DNA of 64,000 nt, from the NCBI GenBank assembly GCA_903813345.2, contig CAIIXF020000010.1, positions 35,517,425 through 35,581,424 of the forward strand, read 5' to 3'. The notes beneath the pieces are model-generated. The model was not told where the DNA came from, searched no databases, and saw only the letters and a program-made list of their open reading frames with translations. Positions 22,101-32,500 of this stretch are shown here, in pieces (position 1 is the first letter of the stretch; every line of letters begins with the position of its first letter). The stretch is from Owenia fusiformis (lineage: Eukaryota > Annelida > Polychaeta > Sabellida > Oweniidae). Made by a program: the position numbers and the translations under genes.

Positions 22101-24631
22101 TATTTGAAAATGGTTATTTTCGAAATACATAAAAATAAATTTTAGTCGTGAAAAATAGTAATTGATAAAAACATATTTTCCATAACTTCCAATGGGGCAT
22201 TTTAACCATTGCCAGAACAAGACCCACACAAAATTAACTCGCAGCTGGTGGATGTTAGTTTTGTCAAAGCTTTTCTCGGAGTCTTTAAGGAAAGTGTATA
22301 ACCAAAATATGCCAGTTTCGACCAGCTATGAATCAAAAATAACGTGCATGTATCATTTTGCTAAGAAGTGGCGTTTCAATGTGATTATTTCGTATGTGAT
22401 GATTCTTTTTTAAAACAATCCTCATCATTTTCAAGAGGTACAAATGAGACTGGTTATGAACGACTTGTTTTCTGGGGGAACAGAGACATCCAAAGGTGTC
22501 ATGTACATCACCCTGGCATATATGTTGCGCTATCCTCAGCTACAGGCCAAAGTGAGTATATTTCACCGCACTTAATTAGAAGACAAAGTAATTATCCTGC
22601 ACTATATGTATATCTGTTAGAACGTAACATAATATAGTGTACAATAAGTGAGTATATTTCACCACACTTAGTTAGAAGACAAGGTAATTATCCTGCACTA
22701 TATGTATATCTGTTAGAACGTAACATAATATAGTGTACAATAAGTGAGTATATTTCACCACACTTAGTTGGATGACAAAGTAATTATCCTGCACTTTATG
22801 TAACAACGTAACATAATACAAGTGAGTATAATTACCACACCTAGTTGGATGACAAAGTAATTATCCCGCACTATCTGTTACAACGTAACATAATAAAGTG
22901 TACAATAACGTTGTACAGGCCAAAGTGAGTATATTTCACCACACTTAGTTGGATGACAAAGTAATTATCCCGCACTATCTGTTACAACGTAACATAATAA
23001 AGTGTACAATAGACTTGTACAGGCCAAAGTGAGTATATTTCACCACACTTAGTTGGATGACAAAGTAACTATCCCGCACTATCTGTTACAACGTAACATA
23101 ATAAAGTGTACAATAACGCTGTACAGGCCAAAGTGAGTATAATTACCACACTTAGTTGGATGACAAAGTAATTATCCCGCACTATCTGTTACAACGTAAC
23201 ATAATAAAGTGTACAATAACGCTGTACAGGCCAAAGTGAGTATATTTCACCACACTTAGTTGGATGACAAAGTAATTATCCCTCGCTATCAGTTACAACG
23301 TAACATAATTTACTGTATCACTACAGTTGTATTTACGGTTATTGGGTAGACTATCAAAAATTAACGTGTTCATCAAATTGAACAACAAAAATACAAAAGT
23401 GGGAAATGATGAAATTGATATATGAACTTTTCTGTGAAACTCAATACAACATTATTTCATATTACTATGGTTATTTCAACACGCATGGCAACAACGTTAT
23501 ATAGCGTTTTTCATTCTCAAATGTGAGTCCAATATCGACAGCTCGTGATAACCCTTTTCATTTTCTTAATCGCGTTTTCAGCGGTAATTTGCTTGAGATT
23601 TCTAAATAATCGCGGGGCTTTTATGTTGTTATGTATGTTAATTATGAGTAATTAAATGATACATAATATGAGCAACTATGTTGTGTTTAAATATTCTAGA
23701 TTCAAGCAAGCATTGATGAACACATTGGAGAGACACAGGTCCCTACAATTGAAGATCGCAAGAAAATAGTCCTTGCTGAGGCTACAATTCTAGAAGTACT
23801 ACGCTGTCATCCTGCTCTTCCATTGGCTATGCCTCATACTAATCTCCATGACGACACAATAAATGGCTACCAGATTCCTGCCGGTACTATGGTAATGCCA
23901 AATATACATGCAGCACATCATGATGAAAAACATTGGAAAGATCCATTTGATTTCAACCCTGAAAGATTTATCGATGTGGATGGGCAGATCGACAAAGTCA
24001 AATCTGCTTTCGTGATTCCCTTCTCAATGGGTAAGACATCGGGCCGAATATCATTATTCTCTTATTTCACATAATATCATAACAGCAAGTGCTAAAAACA
24101 TAGGTAAGCCACATTAATTTTGCCTAGCTTTAACCCTCGAGTTCCTAAGCTAATTGCACTTGCGGCGGGAGTTCCTAATGACTCCCCCCCCCCTTAAGAA
24201 CTCTAGGGTTAAGATAACCCAATGCAAAAATAAAGATATTTTACTATAAAGGAGAATACTGTTCTCAGTGAATAAACAAAATTTGAAGTAATGTACATGT
24301 TAATATTACTTTCGTGATATGGAGAAAAAAATAGTACAATATTTTAATACAACTTTATCTGTGCAAGTTAACGATGTTCTCTACACGATGTTCTAACTAC
24401 AGTTCCTAGCATGTGCTTTGTTTTTTAATCATAGGCAAAAGAGTGTGTCCGGGAGAAGCTCTCGCCAAGATGGAACTGTTTCTCACATTCACTTCGTTAC
24501 TACAGCGATACACGTTCACAGTGCCCCCTGGTGAGAAATTACCATCTTTAAAGATGAATCTCGGATTCACACTATCAATCCCAAGATACAAGCTATGTGC
24601 TACAAGACGAAATAGTCCAGGTGACAAATAA
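16119..24631 (+). CDS. Cytochrome P450, CYP2 clan, complete six-exon gene
   Basis: Exons are 16119-16446, 18771-19049, 21132-21383, 22436-22551, 23700-24030 and 24435-24631. All have GT/AG borders and matching phases, and give 1,503 nt or 500 residues, the usual P450 length. The product is a haem monooxygenase anchored in the ER membrane. Seen in order: N-terminal hydrophobic anchor ([17 protein letters not shown]), proline-rich hinge PPGLPRLP, C-helix region with FGMG, I-helix GGTETS oxygen-activation motif, K-helix E-x-x-R (EVLR), NPERF and the haem loop FSMGKRVCPG with its cysteine ligand. The N-terminus, hinge and FSMGKRVC loop suit the CYP2 clan (xenobiotic or steroid/fatty-acid hydroxylases). 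No disabling change is seen. Introns carry an interspersed repeat, a mariner-like element, a splice-donor minisatellite and a small fold-back. The 3' end lies 111 bp from a retrotransposon LTR. Confidence 0.93.
16495..16895 (+). repeat. Two diverged tandem copies in P450 intron 1
   Basis: 16500-16730 and 16731-16895 share GTCATGAATAGTT/GTAATGAATAGTT, CAATGAGGCTTCA, GTTGAATCTGT and CTTCTCACT in the same order. The GTTGAATCTGT box also occurs inverted near 14390 and 15120. Confidence 0.65.
17356..17511 (+). repeat. Palindrome arm, inverted copy of 14198-14352
   Basis: The right-hand partner of the outermost inverted pair, inside P450 intron 1. Weaker similarity may extend to about 17560. Confidence 0.85.
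17661..18488. other. P450 intron 1 interior, nothing recognised
   Basis: AT-rich intronic sequence with no conserved frame or repeat pattern visible. Confidence 0.5.
18489..18737 (+). repeat. Interspersed repeat, copy 2 (uninterrupted)
   Basis: Matches 852-1511 without the 400 bp MITE. It ends just before the branch-point region of P450 intron 1. Confidence 0.75.
20069..21078 (+). mobile_element. Tc1/mariner-type element with ~200 bp TIRs in P450 intron 2
   Basis: Begins CAGTGTGTCCCAAAAAA and ends with the complement of CAGGGTGTCCCAAAAAA, flanked by TA (20067-20068, 21079-21080). The TIRs run about 200 bp inward with high identity. At 1,010 bp it is an internal deletion derivative. Target TA, the ends and the coding remnant agree with the IS630-Tc1-mariner superfamily. 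Confidence 0.88.
20372..20732 (+). pseudogene. Mariner-like transposase remnant, N- and C-termini fused
   Basis: The first frame starts [20 protein letters not shown] with [20 protein letters not shown]. This is the helix-turn-helix seen at the N-terminus of a marine mariner-like family (DUF4817-type). From about 20560 a shifted frame gives [15 protein letters not shown]...[13 protein letters not shown], a typical transposase C-terminus. The catalytic DD[E/D] core between them is deleted, so there is no transposase activity. Confidence 0.75.
21384..22435. other. P450 intron 3, nothing recognised
   Basis: AT-rich. The open frame at 22192-22413 shows no domain. The acceptor TCATTTTCAAG ends it. 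Confidence 0.6.
22540..23325 (+). repeat. ~100 bp minisatellite copying the exon 4/intron 4 junction
   Basis: GTGAGTAT occurs at 22552 (true donor), 22648, 22744, 22822, 22925, 23029, 23133 and 23236. Spacing is 96, 96, 78, 103, 104, 104 and 103 bp. From 22915 on each unit also carries TACAGGCCAAA, the last 11 bases of exon 4. The array therefore repeats an exon end plus its splice donor. Confidence 0.92.
24128..24214. repeat. Small fold-back in P450 intron 5
   Basis: TTTAACCCTCGAGTTCCTAAG is mirrored by CTTAAGAACTCTAGGGTTAAG across a C-rich loop. MITE-like, without coding content. Confidence 0.6.
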
Positions 24632-24742
24632 GACTTCGAGTGGTTGACTATCACCCTGTGTATTATTACAGCGTCAGACTATATATCTTTATACAAATAG
24701 GCCTAATAACGTCTTCACAAATAGAAAATGCACCAATAAGTA

Positions 24743-26941
24743 TGTGACGACCGTCTAGCAATAGTTCTAGATAGTGTCATTTTGTTCTTAGTACGCTAGA
24801 CGGTGTCACATTGTCTTACCTTGCTTCCGCCATAAGTGGTGACTGAGTAGATTTCTGTAAAGGTGGTGAAATTTAACTTTATTTGGAGATTTTACTGCTC
24901 CCCGAAATTATTTTTGTGTTTATGTGAGCTTCCGGGGTCACAGCCTCGTTTTGGATTACGATTCATTTTATTTAATTACATCATATTTTACCACTTTTGC
25001 ATAGTTTTTTCGATGTAAATGCAACATGATATGATCAATATTGATTTAAAGATCAATATGGTAAGTTTTTATTCAAGTAATGTTACGTACTTTTGCAGTA
25101 AATCGGCAATTTCAAAGTCACGTGATATTTTCAGCCAATCAGAGGCCTTCTCTCTCACATTCAATTCACATCTTCGTCAATATTCGTAAACAACAAAGGA
25201 CAGATAGGTATGCTCTAAATATTTGGTTGATTTGTATGCTTCCCAATTACTTTCCCGGTGTAAGATATAGTTTTACTTAATTGTCGAACTAACACCAGAC
25301 CCAGGGATCGTAGGCATTCAGCCAATTACACTTTTTGAAGTGAGATATCAGTTTTTGGAAACGGCCGATTCACACTTGTTGAATTTTGGGCGGCCATTTT
25401 TTGCATCTCATGCAGATTCCAAATTTTGATGCCTTAATTCATCTCAGTGTCGAGAGTTGCATTGGTATTTTGCTTATTTAATTGATCTTGAGTATTTCAT
25501 TTAACTTTTGAGAAAGTAAGGCCGACTGATTTTCATTTTTGAAGTTACTTTTTCGAAGCTGTATCTTTGTCATTTTTCATAGAATTCTCATTGACTTGAG
25601 CACATGATTTCATAAACTCACAATTTTTGATAGTTTTATATATTTGAGTAATATTTGAGCTTGCTTATACTAGTGTGATATAGATTCACACCTTTACATA
25701 AGTATAATCAAGTCATAGTGTTATAAAACACATTTTGATCTTATTTTGGATTTTTGTCTGTTCGACACTTTGTCGTACAGGTTAAATTGCCAAAAGCTTG
25801 CCATAATTTCATTTTGAGTAGTTCCTTTTGTTGCGATACTTTATCGTGACTAATATTGTGAGTTTGGAAGAGATACTGTATTTCTATTGTGTATTTGACT
25901 GTTTTTATTGTAGTTATTTGGTTGACATGTGATAGACATACTGTTTCATGCTTTATGTCTGCCACATGTAACTAACAGTCTGGTACATTGAAATATCTCT
26001 AGTGCTTATTGTACATATTATTTTCATACATTGAGTTTTATATTCATATTTCCAAGGTGATACTATTTCACTTTGTGTTACTGTAGCTCAGTTGATATTT
26101 CATGTGGGGAATATACTGCATTTAGCAGTGTAGTTTTCACATGTAATAAGCTACTTTTAGGTGATATTTTGATATTAACATAATTTGATACTGCTTCGAA
26201 TCTCAGTTTAACAGAATCTCAGGGTGATATTTTTCACTTTGTGCCTTCGCGAGTAATTTCTTGTGTTAGATATATTGTATTGGACAATATATCTACTACA
26301 TTAGATTATTAAGGCAGTAGAACAGTTTAGAAACTTAAACAACATATACATTTGCATATAATCACTTAAGCTCAAACCAATTGGTGCTTCATATCATAAG
26401 TCTGGTATATAATTTCCCAATCAAGTGTATATATCAGGTAATTGTAGTGTAAATACAAACATGTCTTGCCAACTTAGTCAGGGTAATACAGCATTAAGTG
26501 TAGAGTAATTAATAGTCAAAACTTCAGGTGCATAATATAATTGTGTAAATATACAGTGATCATCATACAGCCTAGTCTCTAAAGCTCAATTTCATAATCA
26601 TGTAAATAAAAGTAATTTACAACTTTTGATACCAAATACTTATTTTTTGTAAAAGAAAGCAATAAAGTAGTTTTTTCTGTTTATATTTTAAAGTTACATC
26701 ACATTGTCTGTTTAATTAGTGGTACGTTTTATGTCGCAGAGTTGCGACATACAGCCTCTATAGGAGACTCTAACCAATCCACACACATTATATTAATCTT
26801 CAATAAAATATTATAAACCCAAGTATTGTACATTAGTTATATCCATAGTAAGAGATTCAATATTTCAAGTTTTCTCTTTTATCTGTAAGACTCTGATATT
26901 TTGGCTCGCTACCATCTCAAATTACTATCGGGGTCATTACA
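24743..26941 (+). repeat. 5' LTR
   Basis: Starts TGTGACGACC and ends GGTCATTACA (TG...CA). The first 68 bp form a hairpin: GACCGTCTAGC near the start pairs with GCTAGACGGT at 24795-24804. A second perfect hairpin (ATGTCGCA-GAGT-TGCGACAT) lies near 26731-26750. Small open frames inside recur in the 3' LTR and are not genes. Confidence 0.95.
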
Positions 26942-26950
26942 GAAACTGGC

Positions 26951-26967
26951 TGGCAGCGTTGGGATTG
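26951..26967 (+). promoter_or_regulatory. Probable primer-binding site (tRNA-Leu type)
   Basis: TGGCAGCGTTGGGATTG begins 9 nt after the LTR and resembles the complement of the 3' end of a metazoan tRNA-Leu, with one mismatch against the sequence I remember. Assignment to Leu is inference. Confidence 0.5.
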
Positions 26968-27031
26968 AAATTCATATTTTGTGTGTGTGTTGTGCTACAT
27001 TTGTCAATTTACTCTGCGAACGACCACTATA

Positions 27032-27325
27032 ATGACTGTTCAAAATTTCGTTCATTGTTTTCACTGCAGTCATTCAAATGTTCCATTGAGAAAGATAGGC
27101 TGTTGGCACTACATATGTAACACATGTGAAAATTACCTCAAGTTCAACGACACTGTGTATTACCCTGAGCAAGAAATTGAAGCCTGTCATGCCTGCATTG
27201 ATTCATGGAAGTTAGACCCAAACTGTTGTAGCGATTGCTTTGCATATGTAAGTTACCCTGGAGAACCTCATAATTGTCCAAGTATTATAATTGCCCAACA
27301 AAAGGCTCAGGCTAAGGATAAGTAG
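27032..27325 (+). CDS. RING-HC finger protein encoded upstream of gag
   Basis: From the ATG at 27032 it encodes 97 residues. Near residues 9-55 lies C-x2-C-x11-C-x-H-x2-C-x2-C-x19-C-x2-C, an exact C3HC4 RING signature (CFHC ... CWHYICNTC ... CHAC). A further Cys/His cluster follows (CCSDC ... HNC), perhaps a B-box-like second site. RING proteins usually recruit E2 enzymes as ubiquitin ligases; that role here is inference. It lies between the primer-binding site and gag, 150 bp before the gag ATG and in the same reading frame as gag (separated by stops). A perfect GTAAGT at 27248 could serve as a donor for a spliced RNA. Confidence 0.7.
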   Translation: MTVQNFVHCFHCSHSNVPLRKIGCWHYICNTCENYLKFNDTVYYPEQEIEACHACIDSWKLDPNCCSDCFAYVSYPGEPHNCPSIIIAQQKAQAKDK

Positions 27326-27475
27326 ATATTCAAGTTAGGTAGATGCCAACAAGATACTGATTACATGCAAACAGGCACATATACATTCAACGCAATTGTA
27401 CATTATTGGCTATATTAGCTACACAGAACACACACGCATTGCATACCATATCAAACGCTTTATATTAAAGTAACT

Positions 27476-29536
27476 ATGGCTTCTACGCCTGTTAGAGAGT
27501 CCTCAAATGTTGCGGAAGATGTCCGGTTTCTTTCCTCTCAAATGGAAGACACCGTCAAAATTGTCAGGTATAGTGACGGGGAAGTATCCATGAAATACCC
27601 TTCTGACAATGTCACCACTAAGGGTGACAGTGGTATGAATACATTAACCACGGGTGAGTTATCTGCTCCTGAGGTAAAATATGGTAAATCAGGTGAATTA
27701 TCCACTCAAGGAAAGGTTGACATAGAAGTTGAAAATTTATCGGGGGCATATGCACAGGGTGGGGCACGTCCTAAAATTCAACCCCGAATGACACCCAGAC
27801 CACATGATGTTGTTAAGACAAAATTGGCATTCTCAGAACTTCCATTCCGGGAGACACCTTTGTCTGTTTATGGTGATAATCAAAAAGATTATGGTGCGGG
27901 TGCTTCTAACTGGCCAGAGAGGTCCCCGGGTCATGATTCAAATGTAGATTTAAGCCTTCCACCACCTGTTAAAAGGCAAACACCCATTACATCTGTTGAT
28001 ACCAATCCCTTCAGATCTTTTCAATCAGGTGGTCAAACAGATGGATCTTTGTTTCCAGCTAATAGGATATATCACGATCCAAAGTCCACACAGGTTGTTG
28101 TAACAAACATCAAATCAACTGTTGTTGAATCGCCCAGTGCATCATATTACCGCGCACGCACGACTTCGTCGGGTGTTCGGCGCGCGTCTCCTACTGTAAC
28201 GCTCTATGGTCCGCCTACGTCGCATACTGGTGTTACATCCTCTTATTCAATGGCTCCACCAGTATGGCCTAATCCATATTTGCCGTACATGTACGGACAA
28301 GGGTATCCATTGCCTCAGGTTTATCCAAATGTAAACACTTTAGAGGGGGTAAATCATGCTCATATGCCCATACCAGGTCAAATGTATTCTCAAGAGGGGC
28401 AAAGTGTTCCATTTATACAGGGATTTCATGGTGCTTTCCAAACTTCAAGGCCTGCTTCACAAAGAGGCAGTGACGTAAATAATGATCCCTCCAAACATAT
28501 CACCAATCCGTTCATGAGTGAAAATCAAACAATGGTGCCTGGCCCTTACCCATTACCTAGAGTTGCATCTCGGGTAGCCAGTCCCTTTGTGCCGATAGCA
28601 AATAACTCCAATGTTATGGTTCCATACGGTTCACATTTGGTTCAATCTCCAGTCCCGGTGCATCCGTTGACTACACCTGTAGCACCTTCAACGGTTCCAC
28701 CGCAGACTCGAGCTCATTCTGTTGAAAACATACCAAATTTTCCAAAATTGTCCCCATATGATGGTACGTCTCATTGGCCTGACTTCCGGACGCAGTTTGA
28801 AATCATTGCATCCATAAACAATTGGTCTAGTTCTACTAAAGCTGTGCAACTTATTGCATTATTAAGAAAAGATGCACTTTCTACCCTGACTGATCTTGAC
28901 TCTGATGAGCGTAGTTACGAAAAAATCATTGAAGCGCTAAATATGCGCTTTGACCCTCCTCATCAGGCCGGGAACTTCAGGGATAAATTGCACGATAGAA
29001 TTCGTAAACCAAAAGAAAGTGTGACTGAATTAGCACATGATATCAGACGTTTGGTAAAAAAGGCTTATCCAGAAGCCAATGCACAGATTCGCGAAGTCAT
29101 GGCCATTGACTCGTTTCGTAAAGCTCTAAATGATGTAAACTTTGAGTGGGCAGTTAAAAACAAAGACCCTACAACCCTCAATGAAGCTTTACAAATTGCC
29201 CTCAAGTATGATACATTCCATGCTAATCGTACCCAACCTAATCTCTCTTTGCGAAGTACCACTGTCTTGCCGGATGTTACGCCTGAGGTTATCATTTCTG
29301 AAAAAGTGAATTTGTTGTCCTCTGACGTGGCAGCCACCATGGCAGAGAATGCTCGCTTGACCGAAGAAATTAAAAGGTTAAAAGAGGGAAAGAGCTCCCA
29401 AAGGCCCTATAGATTTCAAGGGGAATGTTGGTACTGTGAGAAAAAGGGGCACAAAAAATTTGAGTGTCGTAAGAGACAGTATGATGAGAAAAATGGCATT
29501 GAACCACCCCAGAAAAGTCAAAACTCAAAAAACTAG
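27476..29536 (+). CDS. gag: Gag polyprotein
   Basis: 686 residues. The N-terminal two thirds are Pro/Ser/Thr/Gly-rich and low in order. A retrotransposon capsid-like region spans about residues 420-600 (FPKLSPYDGTSHWPDFRTQF, then ...LKDKLHDRI-type helices). A coiled-coil-like stretch (ENARLTEEIKRLKEG) leads to one CCHC zinc knuckle, C-x2-C-x4-H-x4-C (CWYCEKKGHKKFEC), for RNA binding. It forms the particle shell that packages the element RNA. ATG at 27476; the frame ends ...SKN-TAG at 29534-29536, at a frameshift signal into pol. Confidence 0.92.
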   Translation: MASTPVRESSNVAEDVRFLSSQMEDTVKIVRYSDGEVSMKYPSDNVTTKGDSGMNTLTTGELSAPEVKYGKSGELSTQGKVDIEVENLSGAYAQGGARPKIQPRMTPRPHDVVKTKLAFSELPFRETPLSVYGDNQKDYGAGASNWPERSPGHDSNVDLSLPPPVKRQTPITSVDTNPFRSFQSGGQTDGSLFPANRIYHDPKSTQVVVTNIKSTVVESPSASYYRARTTSSGVRRASPTVTLYGPPTSHTGVTSSYSMAPPVWPNPYLPYMYGQGYPLPQVYPNVNTLEGVNHAHMPIPGQMYSQEGQSVPFIQGFHGAFQTSRPASQRGSDVNNDPSKHITNPFMSENQTMVPGPYPLPRVASRVASPFVPIANNSNVMVPYGSHLVQSPVPVHPLTTPVAPSTVPPQTRAHSVENIPNFPKLSPYDGTSHWPDFRTQFEIIASINNWSSSTKAVQLIALLRKDALSTLTDLDSDERSYEKIIEALNMRFDPPHQAGNFRDKLHDRIRKPKESVTELAHDIRRLVKKAYPEANAQIREVMAIDSFRKALNDVNFEWAVKNKDPTTLNEALQIALKYDTFHANRTQPNLSLRSTTVLPDVTPEVIISEKVNLLSSDVAATMAENARLTEEIKRLKEGKSSQRPYRFQGECWYCEKKGHKKFECRKRQYDEKNGIEPPQKSQNSKN

Positions 29537-29587
29537 AAAAGGCGTCACCAAACGGTCCAGGTGACGCTGTAGAATATTTTGGACCGT
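29527..29587 (+). promoter_or_regulatory. -1 ribosomal frameshift signal: slippery site and pseudoknot
   Basis: The heptamer A AAA AAC (29527-29533) is in gag phase directly before the TAG. After an 8 nt spacer, GCGTCACC (29542-29549) pairs with GGTGACGC (29560-29567). Loop bases ACGGTCC (29552-29558) pair with GGACCGT (29581-29587). This is an H-type pseudoknot with 8 and 7 bp stems. The pol frame is exactly -1 and is open from the heptamer onward. Confidence 0.88.
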
Positions 29588-32500
29588 ATGTTCCTTCCAC
29601 TGGAGTTAACAATGCCCTTTATTTGCCTGTGAATTTTGGGGGAATTATTGTTTATTGTCTCATTGATACCGGGGCAACCCTCAGTATTGTTAGCCCAGAA
29701 ATTGTGAAAAAGATTGAAAAATCAAATCCAGCCATTGATGCTTCAAAATGGGAAACCGGGCCCGGTATTCAGATGGCAGATGGTCGAGAAATCAAAGCTC
29801 TTGGTCAACTTGCCACTCTGCTCAACTTAGGTCAAGGTATTAGAGTCCATCAACAATTAATGGTTGCAAACCTCAATGCTGATCTGGTTCTTGGTTATGA
29901 TTTCATGGTCATGAATTCAGCTGTTCTCAATGTAAAAGATCAACTTTTGCTCATGCATGGCAGGCAATTTCCCTGCACTCTTGAGAGTCAATTGCCTGTA
30001 CTATATAACATCGCCAATGCAGAAACTGTCACTGTGCCTCCATATTCAGAAATGGTGGTAAGGGGGCAGCTGCTGGGTGATTTTGAAAGTGAAAATACAG
30101 CTGCATCCATGCTCATTGAAATGAATACTCAAGTGTTGGAACAGAATCTTATGGTAGCGCGCGCCCTTGTTAATCCATCTTCACAAGAGATTCCTGTTCT
30201 CATAACTAACGTTCATCCAGAGCCAGTAACAGTATATAAAAATACCTTGATAGCACATGGTGAATTTCTGGATGATGACCCACTTTCCAAAGGGGGGGAT
30301 CCTTCTGAAGATAGTGGTGCTCTTAAAGCCCCTGGTAATGCACAAAGTTCAAATGTTTGTTCATTAAAAAACTCAAGTAATCCTGAGCCTTCTCTCGCAG
30401 ATATCCCTGAGCACTTAATAGATCTCTGTGAAAGAAGTACTGAAAATGTTGACTCAGAAGACACAGAAAAAGTTGTTGACTTCCTTCTCCGAAATCAAAA
30501 TCTCTTTGCTAAAAGTAAACTTGATCTCGGTAGGACGGACGAGATAACTCACAAGATAAATACGGGTGACTCTCATCCTAGAAAACAAGCTCCCAGACGT
30601 ATTCCTCCAGCTAAAAAAGCTGAAGGGGAAAAAGCAATTCAAGATATGCTAGATTTAGGTATTATACGTCCCTCCAAAAGTCCCTGGGCCTCCCCAATTG
30701 TACTAGTCCCCAAAAAGGATGGGTCCCAGCGCTTTTGCGTAGACTACCGACAACTAAATGAGATAACATACAAAGACGCGTATCCGCTACCACGCATCGA
30801 TGACACCATCGATTCGTTATCTGGCGCGAAAGTGTTCAGTACCCTTGACTTGGCTTCGGGGTACTGGCAAGTTTCAATGGAAGATGATGATGCTGCCAAG
30901 ACTGCATTTACTACACACCAAGGGTTATTTGAATTCACCGTTATGCCCTTCGGGTTGTGTAATGCTCCGGCTACTTTTGAACGCCTAATGGAGTGTGTGC
31001 TTGCCGGACTCCGATATGAGTCTTGTTTGGTATATCTTGACGACATCATCGTGTTCAGTTCCTCCGTGGAAAATCATCTCGAAAGACTGAATGAGGTCTT
31101 TGATCGTCTAAAATCCGCGGGTTTGAAACTCTCACCCAAAAAGTGTAACTTGTTCCAATCCAAAGTTACCTTTCTTGGTCACGTAGTGTCCGAGGAAGGT
31201 GTAGCTCCAAATCCTGAAAAATTGGAACTCATCCAATCCTGGCCCCAACCAAAGAAGTTACGTGATACTCAAGCATTCCTCGGTTTGTGTTCATACTATC
31301 GTAGATTTGTGAAAAACTTCTCCAGTGAAGCACGGCCCCTTAGCCGCCTTTCTGAGAAAAATCAAAAATTTGTATGGGCCGAGGAATGTGAAGAAGCCTT
31401 TTCTCAACTAAAGACTCATTTCCGTAACACTGAAATTCTGGCATTTCCCGACATGTCCCTGCCCTTCATTTTGGATACTGATGCTAGTTCCTGTGGGTTG
31501 GGGGGTGTCCTGTCCCAGATTCAGTCCGAAGAAGAACGCCCGGTTGACTTCTACTCTGCTACCTTGAGTAAGGCAGAACGTCAATACTGCACTACTCGCA
31601 GAGAATTGTTGGCTATTGTGAAATCCGTGAAACACTATCACCATTTTCTCTATGGTAACCATTTCACCATTCGCACCGATCACGGTGCATTGGCCTGGCT
31701 CATGCGTTTTAAGGAACCAGAGGGCCAGCTGGCCCGATGGCTACAAGTGCTTGGGACTTATGACTTCACCATTGAAGTCCGTCCTGGTACAAAACACGGA
31801 AATGCCGATGCTTTGTCCCGCAGACCTTGTGTCGATTGTTCGCACTGCAATCGACAGGAGGAGTGGGGCAGGGTATCACCAACTCCTGTGTCATCTTCCG
31901 CTGATGACCCAGTGAAATCAGGTGTCCCCGTAGATGAATCTGATCCTGTCACTGAAATTCCTTCGGTGAGGTTCACTTTCAGTCTAACACCTAGATTTGA
32001 AGTCCGTACCGTTCAAGGTCCAAGTAAACCAAATGATTCTGATCCAATTACTGGCTGTAATTGGTTGCCAGGAGTCACACAAACCCAGTATAACGAGGCC
32101 GTTGACCAAGATCCCTTGTTGGCTCCCATCAAAAAATGGATGGAGATTGGTCATCGTCCTCCATGGTCAGAAGTAGCTCCCAGGTCCACTGATCTCAAGC
32201 GTATGTGGTCTCAATGGGATCGCCTTCGTTTGCGTCAAGGGATTTTGGAACGAAAGTGGTTAAATGAAAACCAAGAAAATTGGCAAATTGTTGTACCTTC
32301 ATCCCTGCAACTTGACATTCTCCATGGCATGCACAATCAAAGAGATGCAGGACACTTAGGTGTTACCAAAACCATCCATCGAGTAAGGAATCGGTATTAC
32401 TGGTTAGGCTACAAAGCCGATATTGCTCGATGGGTGGCAGAATGTATTGTATGTCAAAAGAGAAAACCGCCAAATAGAAAACCAAAAGCCCCCATGAAAA

